Source: Diphasiastrum complanatum (taxonomy: Eukaryota; Streptophyta; Lycopodiopsida; Lycopodiales; Lycopodiaceae). From it: 64,000 nucleotides of DNA. The translations under genes were made by a program, and so were the position numbers. The notes under the pieces were generated by a model that worked only from the letters and a program-made list of their open reading frames with translations, was not told where the DNA came from and did no database searches. Below are positions 1 to 9,850 of the stretch, one piece after another (position 1 is the first letter of the stretch; every line of letters starts with the position of its first letter). The stretch is taken from contig MU832160.1 in NCBI GenBank assembly GCA_029204225.1, positions 20,252-84,251 on the forward strand, given 5' to 3'.

Positions 1-1160
1 CAAGATTTGCCTTCCATCGCTCGCAATCGAGTACAACGTCCGGACAAGATCGTAAGCTATGTAAGGTCGGTAAAAATTATGGCGGGTAAAAATTTAGGTC
101 TACCGTCTGATTGTCTCGACTCTCCAATACTCTCGTAAGAATTTGCTTAAACTTTTAAAAAGACTCTAGTCTCTCAGTGTCGCGCTACCGCCCTCGCACT
201 CTCACTACTCCTGGCCAATGAAGGATTTTAACCCTTCGGTATCATTTGTGGTGAGGCGAGAACGATTGATCCCAAACTATATTTGCACCTTGCCTTGCAA
301 AGGCAAGACTACATGTTTAATAATTTTGGTTTCAAGAAATTTGCTAAAAAGTTTAAGTGCATAAAGAGTCCGTGATAACTTGCTGCACAATAATTCCCTT
401 ACTTAAAATAAAGTACTCCCATTGGGCCATTGGAAAAAAACAAGGGTCCCATTTTTTGTACTTTTGAGCCAATGTGAAAAATTCATTTGTCAACATAGGA
501 ATTTAAGGAAAATGAATCAAAGGACTTTGAAACATTTCATTTCACACTTACCAACCACTTTTGAAATAGGATGGTACATTGTTATCATTTCACTTGCCAA
601 GGCCTAAAACATGGGTAGCTAGATAAAGGACCATGCAAAGGCAATTGCTCATTATAGTAAATAATACGTGCTTTCAAGTTTTGCTCATAAACGATGCACT
701 GCTTTCATGTGTAGGATTGTCGAGTTAAAATGGTAATGGTTAAAACTTGTGAAATTAATGTGTAAGTTGGTCTTTGAATGCATGAATCAATCAGCTACAC
801 TATGGTGGATGTTGCATGTGGTGGTGGTGATGGTTATTTTATTATTTTTAATTTTATTTTATTTTTACTTCTCGTTTTGCATGCCTTGTTTTATGTCCTT
901 TCTATGCATTTTCCCTTCCTGTACATACTCATGGGTCATGAATGTCCTAGATCAACAGATGATAGGCTACACTATAGGAACTAATTCTCACACTTTAGCC
1001 ACCTCATCTCTGTGTCTAACTGGTATCTCAGGCATACAACCATTCCTGGAGATACACTCTTCTCACAAGAACTTCTACTCTATACCACAATCATATTTTC
1101 CCCCTGAAGTTCTTCACTTGCATACAACAAATCCATTCCTTCATATTGAGGTTTTGACAA
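1..1160. other. Unassigned non-coding sequence
   Basis: No open frame here resembles a known protein and I see no tandem or inverted structure. It could be the far end (3' UTR or LTR) of the minus-strand gypsy element to the right, but it does not resemble that element's putative LTR at 8.8-9.8 kb. Confidence 0.4.
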
Positions 1161-1400
1161 TTCTCAACCGACGGGATCCACTTCAATCTCAACCGACGGG
1201 ATCCACTTCAATCTCAACCGACGGGATCCACTTCGATCTCGACCGACGAACTTTCATAAGATCTCGACCGACGGACTTTCATAAGATCTCGACCGACGGA
1301 CTTTTATAAGATCTCGACCGACGGCCTTTCATAAGGTCTCGACCGATGGACTTTCATAAGATCTCGACCGACGGACTTTCATAAATTCTTGACCGACGCT
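1161..1400 (+). repeat. 25-bp minisatellite, block 1 (RCCGAC core)
   Basis: About nine to ten units of 25 bp follow one another. Each starts with TCTCAACCGACGG or TCTCGACCGACGG and ends with a spacer, GATCCACTTCAA in the first copies and ACTTTCATAAGA in later ones. The period is read directly from the sequence. Each unit carries ACCGAC, the DRE/CRT core bound by DREB/CBF factors. The same core and period recur at 1,945-2,330 and, reverse-complemented, at 8,178-8,640. Confidence 0.9.
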
Positions 1401-1944
1401 ACAGACACGTCCCATCGCGCCTGCGCCCACCCAAAGGCGTCCATAAATGCCATCACTTCGACCACATTCGCACCTCAGCGAAGTGCGAACTCTGGAGCTC
1501 CCTGGCGACGATCCTCTGGCAATTTTCAGACTCTCCTACACGATCCTGACGGTCTCTCATCCGGTGCATCCGCCAGTGCTTCTACACCATCTCCACCCAG
1601 TTTCAACCATCCTCGTGTGTTTGTCATTGAGAGCGCCATCACAAACCGTTTCCAACCCTAATATCGCCAATGGAGAACAAAGCATTTGATACATTTGGCA
1701 TGTTGAGGGGTAGTGTCACGCAAGCATTCCAAATGCTTCCGTTACACTATTGAGCATCAACTTTTAATCTTCCACACTTTTCATCCTCTCCAAACAACCG
1801 TCTTAACCTCTTCCTCTTCATCACAACCATATACCCACATCTTCTTCGATTATCACACATCCTCCATACCCTTCCATCCACAACACCTCCACTTTCACAC
1901 AACCTCCTTCCCATCCTCAGTTTCTCACAGTCCATTCCTTTTCC
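1401..1944. other. Spacer between minisatellite blocks
   Basis: Non-coding sequence, with a GC-richer start and a CT-rich second half. Small open frames in it match nothing I recognise. Confidence 0.4.
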
Positions 1945-2330
1945 TTCCATCTCACCTGACGCATTTTCCTTCCATCTAAGTCGACGCCTTTTCCACTCCA
2001 TCTCAACCGACGCATCTTCCTTCCATCTCAGCCAACACATTTTCCACTCTATCTCAGCCGACGCATCTTCCTTCCATCTCAACCGACGCATTTTCCACTC
2101 CATCTCAGCCGACGCATTTTCCACTCCATCTCAGCCGATGCATCTTCACTCCATCTCAGCCGACGCATTCTTTACTCCATCTCAACCGACGCATTCTTCA
2201 CTCCATCTCAGCCGACGCCTCATTTTCCTTCCATCTCAGCCGACGCATTTTCATTCCATCTCAGCCGACACCTTTTTCTTCCATCTCAGCCGACGCCCTC
2301 CGCTCCCATCTCCACCGACACCCTTTTTCC
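1945..2330 (+). repeat. 25-26-bp minisatellite, block 2 (RCCGAC core)
   Basis: About 15 units of 25-26 bp have the core CCATCTCAGCCGACGC or CCATCTCAACCGACGC, followed by a variable ATTTTCCACT or ATCTTCCTT spacer. The core and orientation match block 1, so both blocks probably derive from one ancestral unit. Units at the edges are degenerate. Confidence 0.9.
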
Positions 2331-2576
2331 AGATTATTTGTTTCTCTCTTTTTCCAATTTCTTCATCATGTCTACCAACCCTGCCTCCAGCTCTGATGAC
2401 CCCGCAACCAATATGCTCGACATCCACTTATCCAAATTGAATTTTACAGGAATGCAACACTGGTACCAATAGGCAGTAGCATGTAGAATATGTACTAGGG
2501 AAAAGATGTTAAATTGGGTCAACAAAGAACAACTCTTCGTAATACCGTTGTAGACGACCACCGTTTACGACAGTGT
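2331..2576 (+). pseudogene. Possible retroelement gag start (very short)
   Basis: An ATG at 2,368-2,370 opens a short frame containing LSKLNFTGMQHWYQ before a stop. This loosely resembles the LNxxNYxxW start of plant retrotransposon gag proteins. If real, blocks 1 and 2 of the minisatellite would be the 5' leader of a plus-strand element that was cut off by the neighbouring gypsy element. The match is short and could be chance. Confidence 0.25.
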
Positions 2577-2636
2577 CTAGGAGTATCCCATCAAGTGTTT
2601 GTAATTGGACGACACCATTAGGAAATTTTTTATTAA

Positions 2637-2930
2637 TCACGTATGGCCCTCACTTCTGAACTTCAATTTGCCGAGGTGCTTCTTTGATGTATAAAGAAGC
2701 ACCTGGTCACCTAAGTGTAGATCTTTATTGCGCAGGTGACGGTCATGCCAGGCCTTTTGGCATCGTTTGTTAACTAGTTGTGCGTGATAAGATATTAGTC
2801 TTGTCTCGCATAACTGGGCTAACGTAAATAGCCTGGTTTTGACTTGTTGTCCTATTGAAGCCTTTTCACAGAGATCTATTGAAAAAGCGTCTGTAACTCT
2901 TAACGAAGGTACTAAGAATTCTATGGGCAT
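2637..2930 (-). pseudogene. Gypsy integrase C-terminal part
   Basis: The frame includes MPIEFLVPSLRV and KAWHDRHLRNKDLHLGDQVL, the typical region after the integrase core where the chain leads into an SH3-like DNA-binding fold. The equivalent text in the element at 52.1-52.4 kb is KAWHDRSLKLKEFQVEDKVL. It is out of frame with the core upstream, so it is a decayed fragment. Confidence 0.85.
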
Positions 2931-2969
2931 TACCTCTTCTTGACCATATACTAAGAGGAAAGGTGTAAT

Positions 2970-3546
2970 CTACCCAGTGGCGTTCTTCGAGGTAGTGCGG
3001 TAAGCCCAGATAGCTGAAAAAAGTTTTGTTTCCCAATCAAAGCGACTGGTTTCAACTATCTTGGTTAAAATTTTATAAATCATCTTGTTAGTTGATTCAG
3101 CCTGGCCATTATGAACGACAAGGTAATGGCGTAGGAGATTATCAATGACAGCATTTAAAAAATGCTTGCTGCGATCACTAACAAGCTCTATGGGATGGCC
3201 AAAACGGGTAATAATGCTTTCATAAAGAAAACGTGCAACTGTTGGCATCCTTCGTTGCTCAAGCCTCCACCCACTTAGTGGCATAATCTATGGCTATGAG
3301 GATGTATTGAGCTTGGGTATGTTTTGCTGCTGGACTGATTGGTCCAATAAAGTCAATCCCCCACTTATGGAAGGCTTCGCCTTCTATAATGGGAGTCAAT
3401 GGTGTGAAGTCTGCTTTGGTATTTTTCTTTGCTCGTTGACAGACATACAAACGTGTCTTTAAACAAAGATGGCCACCACAATCCCGCTCGAAGGATAATC
3501 TTCGCTGTGGCTTCAGCAGAAAAGTGGCCACCTCCAATGCCCTCAT
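2970..3546 (-). pseudogene. Gypsy integrase core, frameshifted, with a shortened DDE spacing
   Basis: Two overlapping frames together carry the integrase catalytic core. The first Asp is in HKWGIDFIGP, the second in ELVSDRSKHF and the Glu in NGQAESTNK. Only 25 residues separate the second Asp from the Glu; the family standard is 35. The missing residues lie just before NGQAES, where the relative at 51.9 kb has HKSSPYYPRC. The core is therefore present but unlikely to be active. Confidence 0.85.
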
Positions 3547-4093
3547 GAGCCTGAGATATTATCGGTCGTATCTCAGATTCATAAGCACATTGTCGAATAA
3601 TGTCGTCAACGCTCCTTTTGTAAAGTTGTCCCGCAATTATCTGAAAGGGCGCTGCTTTTATTAAAAAATTTCTTTTTTTCGTTGTACTCAGGCCTTCTTT
3701 TAGTCGGCCTGTTGTGAAAAACTGAGTGATCTCCTCAGCCCATAAGGGTGTAGCATGGATCTAAAAAAGGCATGCATCAGGGAGATCATCGTTGACTGGT
3801 GTAGTTGCTTTTTCAGCACTTGGTAGTCTAGAAAGGTGGTTCGCCATGAAATGTTAGGTCCTTTTTTGAACGACTACACGGAAATTAAATTCCTCCAAAA
3901 TCAGTAGCCATCGAGCTATTCGTCCCGTCTTATAGGACTTATTAAAAAATATATAGAAGTGCTTGATGGTTTGTGTAGAAAGCAAAGGTCTGGCCTAATA
4001 AATCATGTCTTAGTTGTTGTACAACATTGACCATTGCCAATGCTTCTCTTTCGGTAGTTGTATAATTTACTTCAGCAGGCACCAATTGTCTGC
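3547..4093 (-). pseudogene. Gypsy RNase H and integrase zinc-binding remnant
   Basis: Translation across several frames gives RNase H tail text such as NHQALKHFYIFFNKSYKTGR and FMANHLSRLPS. The integrase N-terminal text EGIGGGHFSAEAT follows. Stops and frameshifts interrupt it, so no continuous open frame remains. Confidence 0.7.
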
Positions 4094-5350
4094 TTAAGAA
4101 ACGTGGACATGGAAGTCTTTCATGTAACTTGGCAAGCGGAGTATGGGAGTCGTTGTGAGGGCTGTTTTCAACTCCTCAAAGGCCTTTTTTCGTTCTTCGG
4201 TCCAGCGAGGATCTACCACAACTAAATAAACGAGGCGTGCCTTGCCGGCATAGTTGATTATAAAGATGCGATAGTAGTTGGTATGACCGAGGAAGACATA
4301 TACTTCCTTCACTGTTGCAGGTAAGGGCATGTCCACGATAACCTTGATTTTTGATGGGTCGGTAGAAATATTGTCCTTTGAAATTATATGCCCGAGGACG
4401 ACCCCATGGGTGACCCATATTTGACATTTATCAGGGTTTAGTGAGATGCCAAATCTATGACAACGAATGAAGATTTTCTCCAAGGTGTCTCGGTGCGTAG
4501 CTGCTGAGGAATGTACACCCAGATCGTCGAGATAAATCTCCACAGTCTGATGTAATAGATCTTGAAAGGCCAGTTGCATGACCTTCTGGAAAGTTGAAGG
4601 GGCGTTATATAAGCCAAAAGGCATAACGTTATAAGCATAAACCCTGTTCTCTGTGGCAAAGGCTGTTTTATGTTTATCTTCAGGGGCTATTTGAACAAGA
4701 AAATAACCGCTGAATTCATCCAAGAAGCTGAAAGCTTCAGCTCCTGCCATTTCCTCTAAGATTTGGGTCGTTTAAGGTAAGGGAAAATGGTCTTTCTTTG
4801 TAACCGCATTAAGGTTTTTGAGGTCGACACAGATACGAAGCTTGCCATTTTTCTTGGGCACAACCACAATGGGCGATACCCAATTAGTATGTTGAACTTC
4901 ATAAATGAAGTCAGCATCCAGCAATTTCTTAATATCCTCATCGATCCTCTCACGGTAGACGGGGTTACTTCGGTAAGGTTTAGCTCTAACAGACTTAGCA
5001 TTGTCTTCTAGAGGAATCTGATGTACTGCTATTTCAGGGGAGATTCCTTTCATTTCGGTATAATTCCATGCAAATACATCTCTGTATATGCGGAGTAACG
5101 TTTCCAGGTTAGAAAGTTGGGTTGATGACAAATGTGCACCAACATGAACTATTCGATCTATCTCCTCGTCAGGATCTTCAAGGTTCAATGGAGTTGTTTT
5201 AGCAGGTCCTTCAAAGGAGTTGGAACTTGGTGTAGGTTCTCGATGTGGCTGCGGTAACTGGATAATGACGTCATCCAATGTAAAGTCTTTGAATTTCTGT
5301 GGAAGATTGAAAGGTGGGTCCACAAAATGTTCTAGGACTTTGGAAATCAT
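4094..5350 (-). pseudogene. Gypsy reverse transcriptase
   Basis: Two stretches in the same frame are separated by one stop near 4,770. The upstream part ends with WVSPIVVVPKKNGKLRICVD and LKNLNAVTKKDHFPLP. The downstream part has FLDEFSGY, MPFGLYNAPSTFQKVM and the catalytic EIYLDDLGVHS, with the YLDD codons at 4,523-4,534. It then reaches the RNase H start (RWTEERKKAFEELK). All RT motifs are present and the catalytic Asp pair is intact; only the single stop breaks the chain here. Confidence 0.92.
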
Positions 5351-5857
5351 CTAAGTTGATTCATTACTAGATGTGGAAGCTTGGTCTGATTGTTTGATTT
5401 TAGTCTCCTTAGACAAGGGCTTTATCGGCTGTTTAAGCTTCGCACACATCTGTTTTTGATGCTCGGATAATTGTGTATCAATGATTTTATTTTTTTGTAA
5501 CTGAGGTTTTTGCGGTTTTTGAGTGGGCGGTGATGTTACCTCACTTGTTATATCATCATTGATTGTATTCCAGACTTCGTCTGGATACACATCCGATGTA
5601 CAAACTTTGGATTTGGGCCTGTATGCTTGTGTGTTGGGTATTTTGGACGTCAGTTGGACATGAGCCGACGGTCTTGGAGTCTTGATCTCCTTAGGAATTG
5701 ATTTTGGTGGATGAGGTTGGGCATCTAGATAAAGGAGTACATGTTCACCCGTCATTTCTACATCATCTATGGAAAGAATACCTTCTTCCGAAACATGGGC
5801 GGTAGAGACGCTAGGTTCTCTTGGGCACCAAGCTATAGGAATCAGGTCAATCATCAT
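5351..5857 (-). pseudogene. Gypsy polyprotein linker upstream of RT
   Basis: 168 codons lie in the same frame as the RT and are separated from it by one stop at 5,351. The sequence is rich in Pro, Lys, Ser and Thr with no recognised fold. It sits where the protease and linker would be, but the expected protease active site is not visible. Confidence 0.6.
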
Positions 5858-6700
5858 AAGTGGGATGATGGGTGTGTCAATGTAATAAAACAGCGGTTGC
5901 TCATGGGTCCCGTGGCGATAGCGTATTTATCTTGGATGGCTAGCTGTGCTGGGTTTTCTGGTGGTGTGGAATACTCAACTTGTTTGCATGAGCATGAGTT
6001 GTCGGTTTGATAATGGTGATGACTAGATGATGGAATTATTGTATCATTGTGATATGATTGATCGTAGGAGTTTTCTACCAGATGTGCTTGGGCAGATTCT
6101 CGAGGATGTCTATGTTTTTGTGCTCCTAGATCTTGTTGTCTTCTTGGTGGTGGTCCTAAGAGCGCCAGCTGTGGTTGAGGGTCATGTCTAGGTTGTCTGG
6201 GAAACTCTTGTATATGGGCTTGGTTGTTTCATGGTTGATAAGTTGTGTGGTGGTGCTGTGAAACAAATGGTTGCCTAGGAAGTTGATAGTGTCCTCCTGA
6301 CTGGTTGTGAGGCTGGTTCCTCGAGTTATAATAGCAATAAAGAGAGGTATGTCCCATAAAGTCGCAGATTTCACATTTGATCAAAGAAGTATTTGGGACG
6401 GGTTGGTATGAAAGGCACTCATTGCCAGTGTGTGCACCTCAGCAGTGAGGGCACCACGTGTTCTCTCGTTTATGGTGGATTTGGCCAGTGGGTAACTGAC
6501 CCGACATTGAACTCTGGATAGACTTAAGAGTGTTTTGAAACTCTTTCGTGAGTTTCTCCATCTGTTGTTGGTGTTGCTGGTTAAGCAACTCCATCTGTGT
6601 CTTCCATAACTATTCTCGAGTGTCATCGTTTGGGCGAGCTTCTTGGACAGCACGATGTGCTCTCCGTTCTCGTGGTTCGTCAACATCTAAGCCCTCGTCT
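5858..6700 (-). pseudogene. Gypsy gag C-terminal part with two zinc knuckles
   Basis: Reading the minus strand gives CEICDFMGHTSLYC (6,334-6,375), a full CX2CX4HX4C knuckle. About 20 residues before it is a damaged knuckle beginning CPHC, with a stop inside. Gln/Pro-rich text follows, similar to the gag C-terminus at 15.4-15.8 kb. The knuckles would bind genomic RNA for packaging. Confidence 0.75.
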
Positions 6701-7436
6701 TCTTCCTAAATGGCATCAGAGATGGCTTGTTTCAATGATGTATATTCATCATTGGAACGAAGTTCATGTCTTATCGATTGTGGGAGTCCAACGAGGAACC
6801 AAATGATGAGCATGGATTCAGTGGGTTGCTCTTGTACCTGACTTTTTAATTGTTTAAATCGTTAATGTAGTCACGTACTTTTTCGTCTTCTGTCATTTTG
6901 ATATTACTTAGTTTGACAAAAGGACTTTCTATCAAGTGAAATGGCTTGAAGCATTTGATAAAGGCCTCCTTCAAGAGTGACTAGTCATGTTTATCTTCAC
7001 TATCAAGGTTAAAAAACCATTCTCGTGCTCGATCGATCATGGTCATCGAGAACAGTTGAATCATGGAGTTTGGTGATGTTTCGCCATAGACATCACATGC
7101 ATTCTCGAAGACTTGAAGAAATCTTTGAGGATCAGTGTTGCCATCGTACTTAGGTAAGTCGACCTTTGGGGTCCTTTTTTCATTACGTGGAACATTATTT
7201 GCGAAAGCTCCATTTAAGTGAGCTCTTGCATGTGAGGATTCTGCAACATGAAATTGTGGTCGTTCGTATGGAGCTTCATAACGCATAGGTTCCCATCTAT
7301 TGAATGGGTTCGTGGATGGCTCTTGGACTTGAGATTTCATCCGAGAATATCTGTTAAATCGAGCCTGTTTGGTGGATGGGGAAACCATCTCTGGTGGATA
7401 GTCATCCGTAGAATTCGAATCATAAGGGCGATCCAT
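6701..7436 (-). pseudogene. Gypsy gag N-terminal part
   Basis: The frame 7,436-6,981 opens at ATG and has PKVDLPKYDGNTDPQRFLQV followed by FENACDVYGE and IDRAREWFFNLDSEDKHD. This is the capsid-like retrotransposon gag domain; REWFFNL is the conserved ARxWF motif. The element at 14.6 kb has FENACEVYGE and DKAREWFFNL at the same place. Downstream codons to 6,701 are frameshifted. Confidence 0.85.
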
Positions 7437-8177
7437 GACAACGTGTAGAGTGTCGTAGGATTGTGTAAATATGCACTTGGACTCTGGTTACAGTGGATAT
7501 GGGTGTTGAAATGCGGTTGCTATGGATCCACGGTTGATGCGAGTGTAATGCGACTAATGGCGGTGGATACGACTAAGGTGGTAGAACGATAGAATGCAGT
7601 GGTAGCGGTGCAATACGGGTTGTGGTGGTCCGTTGCGGGTTTTTTTTTTTTTTTTTTTTGCGGTCGGTTGTGGTCAGTGGCGGTCGGTTGTGGTCGGTTG
7701 CAGTCTCAATGGCTTGTGGCTATAGCAACGGCTAGGTGCGGCATCAATGTTGCTATGCGAAATGTGGGAAAGGGTGGTCGATTGGTGGTTGGAGGTGAGG
7801 AAGGGGTCATAAACCATATGATTGCGGTCTGCTACGGTCAAGGGCGACCGAGGGTAGACGTAGGGTCCTGGGATTGCGGCTTGTTGTAGTTTGTGACGGC
7901 GGTTCGTGGGCTGTACATTTGTAATGGCGGCGGTTCGTGGGCTGTAGGTTTGTAACGGATTGCGGTTTGTTGCGGTTTGTGGCGGCCGAATGTAGTTGTA
8001 GGGTCATAGGATTGCGGTTTGCTGTGGTCAGTGGCTGTGGTTCATGGGCTGTACATTTGTAACGGATTGGATACAGTTGCCACTGTGCAGAATGGTCACG
8101 ACAGATCAATGCGGTCATTACAAGTGGTCGTAGTGACTGTAATGCTGGTGAATATGGATTGGACGGTCAAAGGATCG
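7437..8177 (-). other. Gypsy leader: strand-skewed G-rich (C-rich in sense) repeats
   Basis: Between gag and the minisatellite, the plus strand is a run of degenerate words such as GCGGTCGGTTGTGGTC and GGATTGCGGTTTGT, with a T18 run near 7,640. The block starting GGATTGCGG and ending GGGCTGTACATTTGTAA recurs in 7,866-8,075. It is non-coding; open frames here are repeat artefacts. Confidence 0.7.
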
Positions 8178-8640
8178 GTTGAGATCTGAGATTAGGCGTC
8201 GGTTGAGAATTGACGCGAATGCGTCGGTCGAGATCTGTTGTGAAGCTGTCGATCGAGATTTGTGGCGAGGGCATCAGTCAAGATCTGATGTGAGGTCGTC
8301 AGTCGAGATCTGATGCGAGGTCGTCGGTTGAGATCTGACGCGAAGTTGTCGGTCGAGATCTGACTTGAAGCGGTCGGTTGAGATTTAATACTGACCGTCG
8401 GTTGATGTTTGAGTGAATAGGCATCAGTCGAGATTTGATTGAGGGCCGTCGGTTGAGATCTGACATGAAGCATTGGTTGAGATTTAAGTGAAGGCCATCG
8501 GTTGAGATTTAAGAGGAGGGCGTTGATTGAGATCTGATGCAGTGTGTTGGTTGAGATCTAACTGAAGGCCATCGGTTGAGATTAGACTGTAGCGCCTCGG
8601 TCGAGATTTGAAAGATGGCTCTAGCGCCAGTCGAGATTGA
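8178..8640 (-). repeat. 25-bp minisatellite, block 3 (RCCGAC core, reverse orientation)
   Basis: About 18 units of 25 bp read GTCGTCGGTTGAGATCTGA and similar on the plus strand. The minus strand therefore reads ATCTCAACCGACGAC, the same core and period as blocks 1 and 2. It lies in the leader of the minus-strand gypsy element, between the PBS and gag. Most units keep GTCGGT, the complement of ACCGAC. Confidence 0.9.
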
Positions 8641-8810
8641 ACCGTGGCTCAGCTTGGAAATGAGAGTGAAGCGTCGGTTGAGAAGTGCGGTTCGCGGTAG
8701 ATAGGACAAAAATGGTGTGCTCTATGATGAAGGCGTGGAAGTTCGGAGAGCGATGGGTGTGTGGCACAGATCGGAATGGTTTGGGCAATTTAATGTATGT
8801 GGAGCTGTGG

Positions 8811-8820
8811 AACGGCGCCA
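8811..8820 (-). promoter_or_regulatory. Primer-binding site of the minus-strand gypsy element
   Basis: On the minus strand the sequence is TGGCGCCGTTCCACAG. The TGGCGCCGTT start is typical of plant Ty3/Gypsy primer-binding sites. It follows GAACA plus two T, as expected just inside a 5' LTR ending in CA. This orients the element and places its 5' LTR to the right. Confidence 0.7.
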
Positions 8821-8823
8821 AAT

Positions 8824-9850
8824 GTTCACGGATTCTTTGAATCTGTGAACACGGTTTTCTGCTTCTTCTTATGCTTCTGTAGTAATGGTTCTTTATGGTA
8901 CGTCTTCTTACTAGAACAGTTACAAGCAGAAGCATTACTTAGTTTTCAGCATGTATTTCCCATCCTGTCAATGGGAGACATGTTTTCGATACTCAGCTAC
9001 ATGCATAACTAGCCATGTAACCATCTATAGCTCAAGAAGATCAACGTTTTAGAACAGGGAGCAATCTTACCATTATCTACTGAATCATAAACAATCAAAG
9101 ACAAGATTAACTACTGGAACAAGAAACAAGATTCCATAAACAAGAAACAAGATTCAAGAAACAAGAAACAAGATTCCTAGGAGAATTTTAACAGTCTAAG
9201 AATCAAGAAACCCTCATTTCTTGATGCTTAGATTGCTCAAGAACAATCAAGAACTGGGCTATAAGGGAGTATGCAAGAATTATACCACAAACCAGCATAT
9301 CTAGTTTACTTGAATGCTGATTACTACCTCATTCCACAAACAAGAACTGAATCCTAATCCACAACTAAGAAAGAAACAAGAAACAAGAACCTAATTAATC
9401 CACAATGCAAAGGAATCAAGCATGCTCATAGAAATCTCACTCAAGAACATTGTCATGAACAAGGAGCTTAGCTATCATCAAGAACTCGTGGAGGATCCTC
9501 TTTATTAGCTCAAGAGAACTTGACAATACATTCAAAATCTCCCTCACAAGAGAGGGGGGGCCCTTAAATAAGCAAGAAGGCTGCCCATGTGGAGCCCAAG
9601 TGGCAATTCCACCAAATTAGAAACTACATGTGGAATTTGCCCTTCCACTAAAGGTCACCATCAAAAGGTGGCTCACTCTAACTAATTTAAGGGGGGTCTA
9701 TTTACAATGCCTAGGAAATATTACTAGCTCCTACATGGGCATTCCTTCTTTGGGATACACCATGTAGGCTCACATAGCTAACTCACTGTCTTCTTAGCTA
9801 GTACTTCCTCGGCTCTCATGCTCGGTTCTCAGCTTCTTCTGCTCTCCTCC
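8824..9850 (-). mobile_element. Putative 5' LTR of the minus-strand gypsy element
   Basis: This is inferred from position: it lies directly beyond the PBS. A TTATTTAAGG TATA-like stretch lies on the minus strand near 9,565, and short direct repeats of AACAAGAAACAAGATT occur at 9,115-9,180. The inner edge has an imperfect hairpin, TTCACGGATTC/GAATCTGTGAA, at 8,825-8,849. No second LTR copy is in the window, so the outer edge is a guess. Confidence 0.4.

Larger units (their letters stand above)
2577..8820 (-). mobile_element. Decayed Ty3/Gypsy LTR retrotransposon (minus strand)
   Basis: Reading leftwards from the PBS at 8,811-8,820, this element has a leader, gag, two zinc knuckles, a linker, RT, RNase H and integrase. 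RT before integrase is the Ty3/Gypsy order. The frame is broken by several stops and frameshifts, so it cannot make a full polyprotein. I did not find a convincing protease DSG/DTG motif between gag and RT. No 3' LTR copy was recognised left of integrase. The gypsy fragments at 14.3-17.3 kb and 48.8-52.5 kb are clear relatives by protein similarity. Confidence 0.9.

Noticed and set aside
749-1309. 186-codon open frame on the plus strand
   Set aside because: The C-terminal third is the translated 25-bp minisatellite and the rest has a hydrophobic low-complexity look with no homology.
1747-2124. 125-codon minus-strand open frame with MEWKMRRLRWKE repeats
   Set aside because: It is an antisense reading of minisatellite block 2.
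8192-8935. Minus-strand open frames with SQPTxxxQISTD repeats
   Set aside because: Translation of minisatellite block 3; no start context or homology.
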